DNA of 64,000 nt from Nematostella vectensis (GCF_932526225.1 NC_064045.1:8372138-8436137), one strand, 5' to 3'; shown: positions 37,285 to 56,667, counted from the first letter of the stretch. Made by a program: numbers and translations. Notes: generated by a model from the sequence alone, not told the origin.

Positions 37285-39375
37285 GTCAACTCGATTTTCG
37301 TCTGCTCAATAACTCCTCAAACAAACACCAAGGTTTTCAAAACGTTGGGCACAGAAAGAATAATTTCTTTTATAGAATTATCATCAATATAATTTTATAA
37401 AGAATTTATCCTGAAACGTGAAGGAAAAAGCAATACCTAACAACAGCGCGAGCTCGTGGCGTCATTCCCGTGCACGTCAGCGCGCGCACAGAAGACATTT
37501 CAAAATTGAAAACTTTTGCTTCGATTTCTCATCTTCAATTTCTATTCCAGCTTTCAGCAGAACAATAAGAAAACAGTCTAGGTGTAAATCCATCAGTTAA
37601 ATGCAAGTTTTGAGCTTGTAGTTTTTGCTCTAATGAAAAAAATTGTTGCATGGATTTTTATGAATTGCGACAGCACGCGCTCGGGGCGTCATTCCACAGT
37701 GCACGTCAGCTTGCGCAGAAGACACTTTTCACATTTTCAGTGTAGTCACTGGGATATAAAATAAATAAACCCCTTCTTTGGCTCACTGTGATATCGGCGG
37801 ATAATGTCCGCGGATGAGAAATGGTCCTCAAAATTTAACATTTGCGCTCGAAGCTTCGCTTTTCGGCCAACTGTTTATATTTTTCGTACCATTTATCATC
37901 CTTGGACGTAGAGAGCTTAAACACGAACGCGCGCTATAAAAGGGATAGCTCCGCTCCCTTTTTCGCAAGCTCTCGTGCAAGTCGTCGGCATTCTCAACTA
38001 GACTTCATTGAGTGCGGACCTCTCTGTAAACCGCCGGAAGAAAACATGCTAAGTTAACATGCAAGTAAAGCCGTACGACAAACTACGACAACTTTGAAGT
38101 ACAAAAGAGTGTTAAATTGAGCTATAAGGAATATTAGAAAAAGTGTTTGAAGTCCATTTTCTACAAAAACAAGAGCAAAAAATGTACTTGAGAAATCAAA
38201 CACAGTGCGCGCTCGTTTGAATTGAAAAAAAATTTTCGTTCTGTTTCAAGAAACAGCTGTTGATAAGGTTATGCTTGCTTCAATAGTGTGTTATCGGCCA
38301 CTCTAGAACTCTCTTGTAGCATTTTGGTTTCTCTCTACGGTGCTCTGCACTCAGTGATGTCAAATGACGAATGACAACTTGCCTAAGGCAGGGCCCTTTT
38401 ATAGCGCGCGTTCGCGTGATCGTGATCGTGTTCGCGCGTTCGCGTTCGTGTTCGCAAGTCAACACGAACGGCATCAAAAACGGCGGCTGAAAAACGGCGT
38501 TGACGTCCGTGACAGGAAATCTCTTTTTTATCCCTATTTTTCTACGCGCGCGGTCACGGGTTACTTTACTAAATATTTGCAGCTTGCATTTTGTCGGCGA
38601 AAATGGCACCACAGAAGATGATCCTGATCCTGATGTCGGTAAAGGGAGGGTCAGTTATTTATTTCTTGTTTAATAAGTTCCCGACGGCTTACGAAAGGCG
38701 TGTTTGAGCGTAGGACATAGAGAATTTGCTTTCACATAGCCTGCTTGCAGGCGGTACTCGGTGTTCAAAAATGTGCAAAAATGAACGCGCTCGCCCCCAG
38801 GAAACACTCGGCTCAAAATACAAGATGGCGCCCGATTATCGAACGGAGAGGTGTGGATCATGTAACGTCACTGCGTTCACTTTTGTCGATCCAATATCTG
38901 AATATAAAGTCCCAATGATGGGCCGCCTATGTAATTCTCCTAAAGCAGATATTTCCAACGAATTGGAAAAATTACCGAAATAGTTCGCAAAGAATGCCTG
39001 GCTAAGTCTTTTCCATATCCCGTTTTGGCACATATGTATGTATCTGCGTTAGGCTTCCTTTGGTATTATTCTATAGCCACTAAATTTCACTAGAGAGCGG
39101 TATAATCTACCCGATCCTTTTTGTATAATTTCAATTTTTGGAGTAGTTTTCAAAAAAATCGTGAAATACTTTTGCGTTTATTAAGTACTAATACACTGTA
39201 ATGCATTTGTTCTGGGTTGACTACTACACTTTAGCAATTACATTTTGTTGCACGGGATTTTGAAAACCACTCTAATCGAATTTTTGTGGTGTTTCGTGAT
39301 GCTGTCGAATAGTGTTTGATTACTTATCACTATCAAAGGAATATATTCATATTTATGACAATAATTGATCGTATA
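37285..39375. other. Intergenic; diverged duplications, no gene recognised
   Basis: Two related segments, GTGGCGTCATTCCCGTGCAC with CAGAAGACAT (37456-37500) and GGGCGTCATTCCACAGTGCA with CAGAAGACAC (37683-37725), are a diverged direct duplication. At 38740-38770 TAGCCTGCTTGCAGGCGGTA with CTCGGTGTT matches 51851-51880. AATACAAGATGGCGCCCGAT (38817) is the inverse of the 51917-51940 block, so this is a dispersed repeat. ORFs up to 110 aa show no domain. Confidence 0.45.
37920..38418. promoter_or_regulatory. Inward-facing pair of TATA-box-like inverted arms
   Basis: CACGAACGCGCGCTATAAAA followed by GGG (37922-37944) recurs inverted at 38396-38418 as CCC TTTTATAGCGCGCGTTCG. Both arms carry TATAAAAGGG downstream of a CpG-rich box, the arrangement of strong TATA promoters, pointing toward each other across about 450 bp. 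They could also simply be terminal repeats of a roughly 500-bp MITE. No ORF of note lies between. Confidence 0.4.
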
Positions 39376-39449
39376 GCCCCTGTGGCGCAATGGACTAGCG
39401 TGTTGGACTTCTAATTCAAAGGTTGTGGGTTCGAGTCCCACCAGGGGTG
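39376..39449 (+). tRNA. tRNA-Arg (anticodon TCT)
   Basis: A 74-nt cloverleaf including the discriminator G. The acceptor stem GCCCCTG pairs with CAGGGGT (G-U at 1:72). The D arm is GCGC/GCGT, the anticodon stem TTGGA/TTCAA encloses loop CTTCTAA with anticodon TCT, the variable loop is AGGTT, and the T stem GTGGG/CCCAC encloses TTCGAGT. Intronless, with an intact B box (GGGTTCGAGTCCC). It decodes AGA codons. It is a solitary copy, 613 bp upstream of PIGX on the same strand. Confidence 0.97.
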
Positions 39450-39454
39450 GTTCA

Positions 39455-39460
39455 TTTTTT
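39455..39460 (+). terminator. RNA polymerase III T-run terminator
   Basis: Six T residues start 6 nt after the tRNA-Arg 3' end, the usual Pol III termination signal. Confidence 0.85.
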
Positions 39461-40061
39461 GTTTTCTTATTCCTTTCGTTAAAGTTTTTTTTTTTTTATA
39501 GTGACGACACCGACACTTTTTTAACAGTTATTAATTCTATCTTCTACTTGATATTTATAGACGCTTTATACTCGAAACACCTTAGAGCGATAAAAACAAG
39601 GTAAACAATGTTTTGGACTCTTATTAGAGCCCTTAGTTTCTTTTTAATAAATACGGTTATATGGAAGGTTCTTTTTCAAAGCAGATATAGCTTTGCACCT
39701 AACAAAATGCTCTGCCAAAATTAGCTTTTTGAAACTTCGCGCGAAAGAGTCAGCTGGAAGGTTATTCCGGTCTCCGGTCGCCCCTTACACTAGCCCCAGC
39801 TTTCTCGCGCGGCCATTCAAAAAGCTAACAAAACAATCTACGAACCAGTTAGCGTATTCTCTGATAGAAAACTGCTTTGAAACTCGATTAGTAAAAGAGC
39901 TTTTACTAGTTTTCCGCGCAGCCGTTCTTTGTGTCGTTCTTTGTGTGACATAAAAAACAATAAAGAGCGGCTGCGCGAAAGACTAGCCTTTGCATAAATT
40001 GCTTACTTGGGCTACCTGTGGCTGGAGACTTGAGGAGAGCCAGAGCCGCGCGGATTTCAAG
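39461..40061. other. Spacer between tRNA-Arg and PIGX
   Basis: Includes the PIGX 5' region. GCGCGAAAG occurs at 39740 and GCGCGAAAGACTAGCC at 39973, a word pair that may be part of a dispersed repeat. No TATA box just upstream of the start; the sequence leads into GGATTTCAAGATGGC at the ATG. Confidence 0.45.
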
Positions 40062-48032
<7,971 letters not shown>

Positions 48033-49153
48033 TGTAATGTTTATTAGCTTATTAGCCCTGAGGGATAATGACGTCACGGGAATATTGACGAAATGTTTGA
48101 CGGTTGAATGTTTTTAGAGCTCAAAATATTTCTAATAGCATACGACTAAAAGCGCAATTGTTTTGTAAATAAATGACCAGTGAACCCTGGAAAATTGAGT
48201 TTGATATTATCAAAAGCTAAATACAGAATTTCTAATATATTATTGTAAAGCTATTTGTTATGGCGAGAAAAACCATGAAAAAGGCTTTAAACGAGGTTAA
48301 CGAAATTTCCACATTTATCGCAGATGATTAAAAAGCATTTAATTGTATTGACTTTGCATTTTAGTTGAATACAGTACATTTCTTTGCATAAAACAAAAAT
48401 GCGACGAAACATAAAATCCATCGAGCAATCTTCCCATTTTGTCAATATCCACGTCTCCATAACTATCCAATAAATTGAACTGTTTGCTTATAATGCTACG
48501 AAGCTCATCTATGAGATGATTGCAGATTATTTTCCGCTCTGATCTTGTCAAAGAAAGCTTTTTAAAGCTATTTTATTTGCATTAGATCTTATAATTTCGT
48601 TCCGACCCTCTGCGCTGTTTTTGAGTGGATTTACTATTCGTTTTTTCAATGCGTTTTTGTTTAATCAAGATGGCAGTGTTGGAACTGGAGAAGAAATGTC
48701 AAGTATTGAAATAGCAAAAGTCTAAATATTTATAGTCTAGATGAAAACCTTAATGCGACTTTGTAAACATCTCTCCCCTGTTATAGACAAGTATAAGTTT
48801 CGTACTTTTAGTTTCAATTGAAGTGAATTGAAGGAAAATCCTAGTCCTCAGAGCCTTAAATCGCGCTAATGTGTTCTCTTAAATGGGAGTCGAGTTTCAC
48901 ACAAATCTGTGGAACTCTTTAAATATCTGGCTACTATAATGAGAAAAAGGAGGGACGCTTTATTGTGCGATGGCTGGGTAGACGAGTTTCGAATTCCATT
49001 AAGTTCTTAGTTATTGTTCACAAAGTGGTATCTTTATCAAAAGCTTTTCTTCCGTTCAGTTGAAACTGACAAAATACCATTGTAGTCGCATCAGCACTTT
49101 AAAACCTTATGAGTTTTAGTCAGCGAATATTCGAGAGAAAAATTTGATTCTAA
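48033..49153. other. Spacer between PIGX and a small membrane-protein ORF
   Basis: Includes the PIGX 3' UTR with AATAAA at 48168-48173. A CAAGATGGCAG start-like motif at 48666 opens only a 15-codon ORF (MAVLELEKKCQ...), so I do not call a gene, though it could be a lost first exon. Confidence 0.5.
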
Positions 49154-49447
49154 ATGGCAAGTCTTTCAATTAACGGAACAGTTATTGGCTTCGTGGCCGT
49201 CGTGGTGGTATTTTTGTTCTTTCTCTGTTATCTAAGTTGTTGTTGGAGAAGCAAGAAGCACCGTCGACCAAAACAAGTAAACCAACTCGAAACAGGCCTG
49301 ACACAGGGCCGTACAGAAACCACACAGATAGAAGTGGACCAGAAATTTACTGATGTTTGTGATACCGCTCATATCAACACTGCTGCCTCTATGAATGAAC
49401 TTCAATGCATACAAGGACTTGAAGTGTATAGGGTCACAGAGAAATAA
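49154..49447 (+). CDS. Unrecognised small single-pass membrane protein, 97 aa
   Basis: Intronless ORF, not recognised. It has a short N-terminus with an N-glycosylation sequon (NGT, residues 7-9). One strongly hydrophobic helix follows, at about residues 10-30 (VIGFVAVVVVFLFFLCYLS). A juxtamembrane CCWRSKKHRRPK follows: cysteines suited to palmitoylation, then a basic stop-transfer. This predicts N-out/C-in topology. The roughly 65-aa cytoplasmic tail is polar (Gln/Thr/Glu-rich). The start ctaaATGGC is favourable. Like the minus-strand ORF at 53475-53711, it combines a tiny ectodomain, one helix and a Cys cluster. It may be a real micro-membrane protein or chance; transcript evidence decides. 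Confidence 0.45.
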   Translation: MASLSINGTVIGFVAVVVVFLFFLCYLSCCWRSKKHRRPKQVNQLETGLTQGRTETTQIEVDQKFTDVCDTAHINTAASMNELQCIQGLEVYRVTEK

Positions 49448-49835
49448 GCCTAACGAATTGAGGGTTTGTCTTTGGATAATACATTGTTTGGAAGTTAAAG
49501 ACACGACACAATTGCTTTCAGAGTCCATCACCGATTTACTCTTTAACTTTGAACAGTGATTACGGCGTTGATGACTTTGAAATGAACGAAATGCTCAAAT
49601 AGTATTTGTAGGAGTGCATAGAGTTTTATTTGTATTATTTTGTTGTTGTTGTGTTGGCGTCGAGAGACGCACTCGGCATCTTGATTCTTGCACGTTTTCA
49701 AAGATAAATGCACATCAACCGAGATGTTATCATATAAAAACTCTAATTACTTTTCCGTAAATTTATGGATTCGATGATATTTTGATTGAATTCACGTCAC
49801 GTCGAGGCAAAGGCGTTATGACGTCAAAGATGCAT
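49448..49835. other. 3' flank of the 97-aa ORF
   Basis: AT-rich sequence after the stop with no AATAAA in the first 150 bp. TGACGTCA-like CRE words occur near 49818 (ATGACGTCAAAG). Nothing else recognised. Confidence 0.4.
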
Positions 49836-50169
49836 GATGGAGCAGACAAATAAGAAAACAGGAATGTTTTAGATGCGTCTCTTCTTCTGATATGCGAAGC
49901 AGAAAAACCCATCTTGCTCATCAAAAGCAACGAAGTAAGCCTACACTAAAAAGAAATAAAAAATGGTCATCATAATAGCATTGTTGGTCCCCTGAAAATG
50001 ATAATGGGGCAGACAAATAAGAAAACAGGAATGTTTTAGATGCGTCTCTTCTTCTGATATGCGAAGGAGAAAACCCCATCTCGCTCATCAAAAACAACTA
50101 AGTAAGCCTATACTAAAAAGAAATGAAAAATGGACATCATAATAGCATTGTTGGTCCCCTGAAAATGAT
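49836..50169. repeat. 167-bp direct tandem duplication
   Basis: Two copies with a 167-bp period, each containing GCAGACAAATAAGAAAACAG, AGATGCGTCTCTTCTTCTGA, TATGCGAAG and GCATTGTTGGTCCCCTGAAA. They differ by a handful of substitutions, so the duplication is fairly recent. Confidence 0.92.
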
Positions 50170-50796
50170 ATTTGTGGAAGGCCGTCATTGCGATCCTTAA
50201 TAAATTCTCAAGGCCTAACAAGAGAAGGAACTTCTCATTAATTGAGAAGCTTGAGAAAACTTTTCCATAGTCAAACTAATGAAATATTAAATAATAATAC
50301 TGTGTGTCTGTCTGCGAAAGCATCGATATGCTTCAGCCGGCTCTTCACTAGCCTGCATAGTGTAGCCCCCCTCCCCTTCCCTTGAGCCGCTACGCTCTCC
50401 AAATTAAACTATAATGTGATGTTTTAAAACGTGTGTCTAAAAAGTCAAAATATATGCTCGACTTGTGAATGTTCCACCACAATATTTTGATTAAACGTAC
50501 TTATTTGATTGAGTAAGCCATTGAAGTGCTGTTGAGTGGGTGTCTGCCAATCACGTCACGGTGCATATATAATATATATGTCTAATTTAGACACGCCCCT
50601 GTGTCAGCTCGACTGAACACGCCAGCCTAGCGTGGTGACTGATATTGCTGCGGGCCGAATGAACTAATTTCCCTAACAAGCAAACTGCTAGCGATGCTAG
50701 ATGATTAATCCGCAACGGGAAACATGATACAGAAACATTAAGAAAGAAATCAACTGCTAAAGAGCTGATTCACTAGAAAGCATTTTTATTTTTCTG
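50170..50796. other. Intergenic, nothing recognised
   Basis: Contains CTAGCCTGCATAGTGTAGCC with a C-rich tract at 50350-50385, similar to other TAGCCTGC words in the window. No supported gene. Confidence 0.4.
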
Positions 50797-50921
50797 GGGC
50801 CGGTTCCTAGAAAGCAGGTTAGCGCTAAACCAGGAATAAATACGGCTATCTTGACATTTGATTGGATAAAAAGGGTATTCATCACTGGTTTAGCGTTAAC
50901 CTGCTTTCTAGGAACCGGGCC
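50797..50921. mobile_element. 125-bp MITE with 36-bp inverted termini
   Basis: The left arm GGCCGGTTCCTAGAAAGCAG, GTTAGCGCTAAACCAG is matched by a right arm that is its reverse complement (CTGGTTTAGCGTTAAC, CTGCTTTCTAGGAACCGG), with two or three differences. The spacer of about 50 bp is AT-rich. A shorter relative lies at 55706-55790. Confidence 0.9.
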
Positions 50922-51882
50922 TGGATTTATTTCACCAAATAAGAACCATGGCGTTTAGGCCTGGAGCGTGTACTCGGAAACGAAGCCAAAGACCAGGCGT
51001 CATCTGATTGGTCAAAAACCGATTTTCATAAGTCGATGTTTTTACACACTTCTCGCTAGAGTTGTTTTACGTTAAGATAAATAAGTAAGAATTGCTATTC
51101 CCCCTCCTTGCAGCAGGAACGTTGAATTACGAAAGCGCAGGGAAGGGGTTTTCACTACCGCATATCAGGTACCTTCTGTTCATTACCAACAGATTAACTA
51201 AAGAGCACGCTTAGCGAGCATGGAGGTAGACCACGATAGAAGGAAATCCTCAATAGACCGCTACGTTTAACAGCCTTTGTCAGCCGCCAATTTGCAATCC
51301 TAGCAAAGTACCAACTAAGAAAAAGCATTTATTTCCGTCGATTTGGGGAAGCCAATGCGGTATTTTCGATTGAATTTGGTAAATAAACTACACTTTGTTT
51401 TTAGATGGTTATTTCAATAGTTTATCAATAGTCTTCCGATATTAAAAGAGAACAATAACTAAAGCGTCACCGTCAAGGACTCTAAAACTCTTTAATTGTC
51501 TTCGCGAAGTCGTTATTACAAGTGTGTTGTGTTTTACAGAACTCCTATTCATACTGACTAATTTACAATCCAAAAAGACTTGTTTTAAAGCGGTTGTAAA
51601 AGAGATGTTCTAAGGAATAAAGAGTACAATTTTACAAATGAGGATTATCATAGCAAAAACCCGTCAAGGTAAGACTAACAGTCAATTGGCTATAATTAAT
51701 TCCTTATAAGTACTACAGATTAATGAAACCTTTGAAGGATACTTTTGGCTTGTTGAAAATTTCTGTAAATTAGATTCTTATCTCAAATACACGACAAACT
51801 GGTTTCGACATAGGTCACACTGCGCATGACCTGTTTGACTGACAGGTGCGTAGCCTGCTTGCAGGCGGTACTCGGTGTTATC
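50922..51882. other. Intergenic, nothing recognised
   Basis: No exon-like ORF. At 51850 begins TAGCCTGCTTGCAGGCGGTA, the dispersed repeat also seen at 38740. Confidence 0.4.
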
Positions 51883-52012
51883 ATCGCGGAAAACCTGCTC
51901 AGTTCGGTGATCGGGCGCCATCTTGTATTTTAAGCCGCGTGGTTCCTATCGCGGAAAACCCGCTCAGTTCGGTGATCGAGCGCCATCTTGTGTTTTAAGA
52001 CCGTTTGGTCGT
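51883..52012. repeat. 65-bp tandem duplication in a dispersed repeat
   Basis: ATCGCGGAAAACC.GCTCAGTT, CGGTGATCG.GCGCCATCTT, GT.TTTTAAG occurs twice with a 65-bp period. The block containing CGCCATCTTG recurs inverted at 38815-38840, and the leading TAGCCTGC unit recurs at 38740, so this is part of a mobile family. Confidence 0.85.
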
Positions 52013-52020
52013 AGAGCTGA

Positions 52021-52300
52021 CAATAGGGGACTTGCGCTTAGAGATCACGTGACCTTTTTGGGTGGCAAATTCAAAACAATATTATCAAACAAAAAATCAG
52101 AAATGACTGCGCCCGTTACACCAGAAAACAACGAAGAAATAAAATCCTTAAATGAAACTAAACCCTTTCTGAAAAAAAGAATTTTGGTTTATTCTCGTAA
52201 GCGCTGAATAAGTGGGTGTGATTTTGCCGCTAAAAGGCTGAGCGCGCGCTAGTTTGCCGCCCAAACAGTCACGTGATCTCTTAGCACAAGTCCCGTATTG
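52021..52300. mobile_element. 280-bp MITE, TCACGTGA family, most intact copy
   Basis: The left arm CAATAGGGGACTTGCGCTTA, GAGATCACGTGACC and TTTTTGGGTGGCAAA is inverted at the right end (TTTGCCGCCCAAACAGTCAC, GTGATCTCTTAGCACAAGTC). Arms are about 47 bp with few mismatches. Related copies lie in ERCC1 introns 4 and 7. The 94-aa ORF over its left half is not a gene. Confidence 0.9.
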
Positions 52301-52919
52301 CCGTTCGCGCTGACAACTTTTATTGAAATAGGTGTATGTCTTTATCTTTTATCACTGTATCGTTAATTAAGTCTAACAGACATCCGTTTATTCTGCGGTA
52401 AAGTGGATTCCAAGGAATTCTTCCAGCGCTATCAAGGTTTTTAGACCTGATTTTAAGTTTATCATTCAGAAAACCCTCTTACAGCGAGATTTGCAGATCC
52501 CATAAGACAGATAGAGCCAGAATCGTCCTTGAAGTTATCGAGACCACAAAAACCAGTTCAATGACATTCATTATAGATTTTTGTTGTTGTAAATAAGCAA
52601 TTTTTCGAGATGATCTCCTTCATTCTTTAAGACAAATCCGTCATTATTTATCTATTACGTTTATCTCCGGGCAGTTGGAAGAAGATGTATGAAGATATTT
52701 GATATTCGCAGAAGAAGGATGTACCTGTAATATAACCGAACCGAACATTCTTTCGATGACGTCTGAATAAAGAAAAAAAAAATTCAATCAATTGGATTGA
52801 GTCTTATAGCGCATGCTGCAACGCCAACATTATCCCCAGATTATTCCTGGCTAAACTGCTTTTAACCAATCAGAATCGTGTCAAGAGGCGATACGTAGAT
52901 AAAGCTTTTTGTAGCCCCC
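52301..52919. other. Intergenic, nothing recognised
   Basis: TATTGAAATAGGTGTATG at 52321 is an isolated end of the TA-MITE found at 17161-17394. No gene recognised. Confidence 0.4.
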
Positions 52920-53125
52920 ATTGGTCTAGAGCTCAGCCCTCGTACAAAGACTCCGAGTGGGATTAACACTCAGACTAACTTAAGCGCTACCCCCGCCACG
53001 AGTGTCTTCTGGCATGTGGAGCGCCTTGGAATTGGCTGTGATTGGTCCAGAATGTACCACGTGACCTCAAACTTTACCTCGATTGGCCCACAACGCACAC
53101 CGTGACTTGCTGTCTGTATATACCA
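52920..53125 (+). promoter_or_regulatory. Candidate promoter cluster: CCAAT boxes, E-box, TATA
   Basis: Within 200 bp there are four ATTGG/CCAAT-type boxes (52920, 53032, 53041, 53091), a CACGTG E-box (53060) and TATATA at 53116-53122. This is a dense arrangement unlike the surrounding DNA. The only downstream sense ORF is 65 aa (53127-53324, no recognised domain), so the target is unknown. The boxes may be coincidental. Confidence 0.3.
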
Positions 53126-53474
53126 TATGAGCTCTCCTTACCATGTCAATATTTCGCGCCATAAAACCGCTGTCTTCAAATTGCAAACTTCATCTTTTTT
53201 TAAAGGAATTCTTGTTGCCATGAGTGCGATTTGCTATTCAAAACCGTTTTCCTCATTTCTTGTCCCATCAATAATTTACCATGTTCGGGGAACAAGGAAC
53301 ATTTATTTGTTTCATTTTAAATGAGAAATACAGGAGGCTTAGAATAAACAACACGTGTTTGTTTATCTTTTAGTTCGAAGTTGACATCTTCACTTTGTTA
53401 TTGCCATCACCGTTGTTATAACACATCTATTTCAAGTTAACCGATGTTGACTTTGACTTGTTTTCTTTGTACTA

Positions 53475-53711
53475 TCATACCTCGGAAATCGGCCCTAGAA
53501 CTGGTTTCGTCCTCTCAATAGCTGTATCGTGGTAGTCACTCGGTAAAGCCGAAAGCACTGTAAGCTCTGCTTCAGAATCTGTGCTCAGTTCCCTAGCGTT
53601 CTGACCATAGCGCACACAACAACACAGACAGAAAAAATATGCAGCAATAACTCCGAGAATTGACACGAAACATAGAAGGGCCAGTAAGACTGCCTGTAGA
53701 ACTGAGTCCAT
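53475..53711 (-). CDS. Unrecognised small single-pass membrane protein, 78 aa, PDZ-ligand-like end
   Basis: Intronless ORF, not recognised. The start is cagcATGGAC, a good initiation context. Residues 5-27 (LQAVLLALLCFVSILGVIAA) form a single hydrophobic helix. CLCCCVRYGQNAR follows: four cysteines and basic residues typical of a palmitoylated stop-transfer. The cytoplasmic tail is acidic/Ser-rich (STDSEAELTVLSALPSDYHD) and ends ISEV, which fits the class I PDZ ligand pattern S/T-x-V. Stop codons bound it cleanly; a possible donor (GAG|GTATGA) overlaps the last codons, so a spliced longer form is conceivable. CCAAT boxes (54155, 54193) and AATAAAAG lie about 450 bp upstream. Confidence 0.45.
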   Translation of the reverse strand: MDSVLQAVLLALLCFVSILGVIAAYFFCLCCCVRYGQNARELSTDSEAELTVLSALPSDYHDTAIERTKPVLGPISEV

Positions 53712-55419
53712 GCTGATACGAGCGGGACTTCAAACTCTAGAATCTCCCATCCTTCAAACCAATGTTACCAAGTCACCGAGATCTGTAAAGTCGTACGTAT
53801 CAAATTGCTTCAATTCCTGGCGAGTTAAACGAATCTGATGGTGTAAGTGTTGTTATTTTATGTCTCCCTTTGTTTAGAGTATTAAGAATGTTACGCAGAT
53901 GTTTGCCAAGTCATCCGTGCTTTGTGAAATACTGGATGTCGCCTCGAGATCCGTCAATCTTCCTGTATATTGGTTGTTAAAAAATATTATTTTTCGCAAT
54001 TTTATGGCGTAGACTGAAAGTCATCTTGCTTCCTTGAAGAGAGAGAGGACAGTTTCAACTCAATGTAAAAAAGGGATGACCAAGAAACATTCAAGAAACC
54101 AACGAAAGCACATACACTATTTTTAGGAAGCCTTTCAGCTGTTGTTACTGCTAGAATCAGCCAATAACAGCGAAGTGGGGGCTTGTGCTCAGCCAATAAA
54201 AGTGTGGAATTCAATTACGGTGATAAGCGAGGAGAGAAAGCTTCGCAGGAAATTCTTTTAATCTTCGCAAAACAAGAAAAATTAATATAGATAAAAACAA
54301 ACCTTTTAGATTCAATCTTGGGTTTCAAATCCTTTTGTATAGTGAGACCCGAGGCTTTTTTAAGATTAATTCTGCACCTACCATGACAGATGAATCCAGT
54401 TTTTTGTAAGTGAAAAACATATTGTCATGTTATTCAAAGGGGAATATAAAATGTCGTTTTTTTACGCACGAAAACGAAAGCAATTCCCTTTTCGTCAGTT
54501 CACGTTTTGTGATTGCAAAAAGGTAAAAAGATAAATTTAACCTTTACTTTTTTGTAATATGTATTATGTTTTGTTTAATAAAACAAGAACTTTTAAGAAA
54601 TAATGTTTGACCTCAGTTTTCTTTTTAGTGTAATGCAAGCCTGAAAAAAAATACCAGTTCTCTTACCCTATTTGTTTACTTTCAAAATAATTCAAGTTTT
54701 CATTGTAAAATGATAATCGAAACTAAATCGAAAGTTCTATAATTCTTGATCGCATTGACTGTATAGAGCTATACAGAACCGTAAAGCGAGGTGGTATAGA
54801 AGATATAGTAGTCATGTCTTGGGTGTTAAGTTCGGCAATTCGAGTCAATGAATGTTCGGCAATTTGTTTTGTATTTTTACGCGCGCTCACTAAAATTTTA
54901 CTTCATTCACTGTTTTGTCTTTTGATATAGAAAACAGATTCCATCAGCAATTCACGAAGTCTGCCGAGGATACAGGGCAAGAAATAGGCAATAAAGAGGG
55001 GGGGAATGTAAACCACCAAAATAACTAACTCAAAATAGTTTACAATTACTTAATTTCCATGTAATGAAAAAAAAAACTAGTTTTTTAGCTCTGGAATTGT
55101 CACAAAGGAAATTAACAGTTAAAACTGATAAACAACCCAAACAACAAGTCTAGTTAGTTTAATCGGTTTATTAAGAGATCGGTATAACCACAAACTGTTA
55201 CATTATTTAGATAAAATTTTCAGGGCCATACACAAAATATACTTGATCATTTGCGCGAGATTGTTCAGATGCGCACGCACACACCGATAAGTACTACCAA
55301 AAACTTTAATAATAATAAATCCATTTTTTTCAGATTTTTTTTAAAGTGTGCAAGGGAACTGGGAGGGTTAATACATTTACTTAAGAAAGGTCCTAGGCAG
55401 GTCTTACAACAGAACTTAC
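53712..55419. other. Intergenic between the 78-aa ORF and ECI1
   Basis: Nothing coding recognised. TTTATT at 55167-55172 is a minus-strand AATAAA that may polyadenylate ECI1, about 250 bp past its stop. Confidence 0.5.
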
Positions 55420-56519
55420 TTACTCCTCCCCCCAGATAAACGGAGCGTCGTGTCCCTTTTGCTTTCGCTTTTCTAGAAGGTTCTGAATGGACTTTTGCGT
55501 GTAATCCTTCTGCACCCGCGCGACAAACTCGCGGAGGTCCTCCTCCCGACGATCCTGCATCCGCTGAAGCTCTTCTCTGCGTAGTGTGAGCTTGGCTTTG
55601 GAGCGAATTTTGTCTGGGGGAAAAAGGAGGTTTTCAAAGGGGAACTCAAACTGAGTAAAGCTTAAGACTGTTTTAATTATGCAGATTTACCAAAATAAGC
55701 ATTCAGGGCCGGTTCCTATAAAGCAGGTAAACGCTAACTTAGGGCATTCATCACTAGGTTGGCGTTAAAATCTGCTTTCTAAGAACCCGGCGCATGTATA
55801 TTTTTGGTGGCTCATCGCCAGAGCCAATTAGATTTAGTGGGTTAAGAAACATCCACGTCCCACTAGAAGTTCCAGTCGATTCCAGTCACAATAAGAAAAT
55901 CAAGCTCTACCCTCCACGGCTACCAAAAAGTTTTAACTTAAGAGTTCTTATTAAAGGGTTGTCAAATATACTTTTTCAATATATCAGGTGATTGTTATTA
56001 CCACCTTGTTAATGGTATTTGATTGACTTTCCAAATGATTATCTAATGGCATAAAGGTAAGATTACCTGGTATCCGAAGCCATTTCTCCATGGCCGCCAT
56101 TGCAGCGGCAGAGGCCTCACCCAGGGGAACAATCTCATCCACCATGCCCACTTTCAGGGCCTCCTCTGATGTGAACATCTGACCAACCTGAACAGAGCGC
56201 TCAGTCACTTGTCTGCCCAACACTGATACCATGGTTGCGATATCCCTGCAAATGAGATATCAAATATTTTTTAGTGCCATTTTTTAAGTCTGCCTGTCTG
56301 TCCGTCTGCCTGTCTGCCTGTTTCTTTGTCTGCTTGTATGTTTGTATGTATTCCCACCCCTCTCTCCAGCTGTCTGTTCATCCATCCATCTGACTGTCTA
56401 TCTTCCCCAGGCACTTAGCCAGGATTTGCTGAGAGGGTATCATATGGAAAAATGGTAGCATTTGAAAATCTTTCAATGAGAATTGACCCACTTGATGATG
56501 ATGGTGATGATGATGATGG

Positions 56520-56578
<59 letters not shown>

Positions 56579-56636
56579 GTGGTGATAATGGTGATGATGA
56601 TGATGATGGTGGTGATAATGGTGATGGTGATGATGG

Positions 56637-56667
<31 letters not shown>

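Noticed and set aside
53127-53324. 65-aa ORF after a CCAAT/TATA-rich segment
   Set aside because: The promoter-like context is suggestive but the peptide has no signal, domain or sustained codon bias, so it is not called as a gene.
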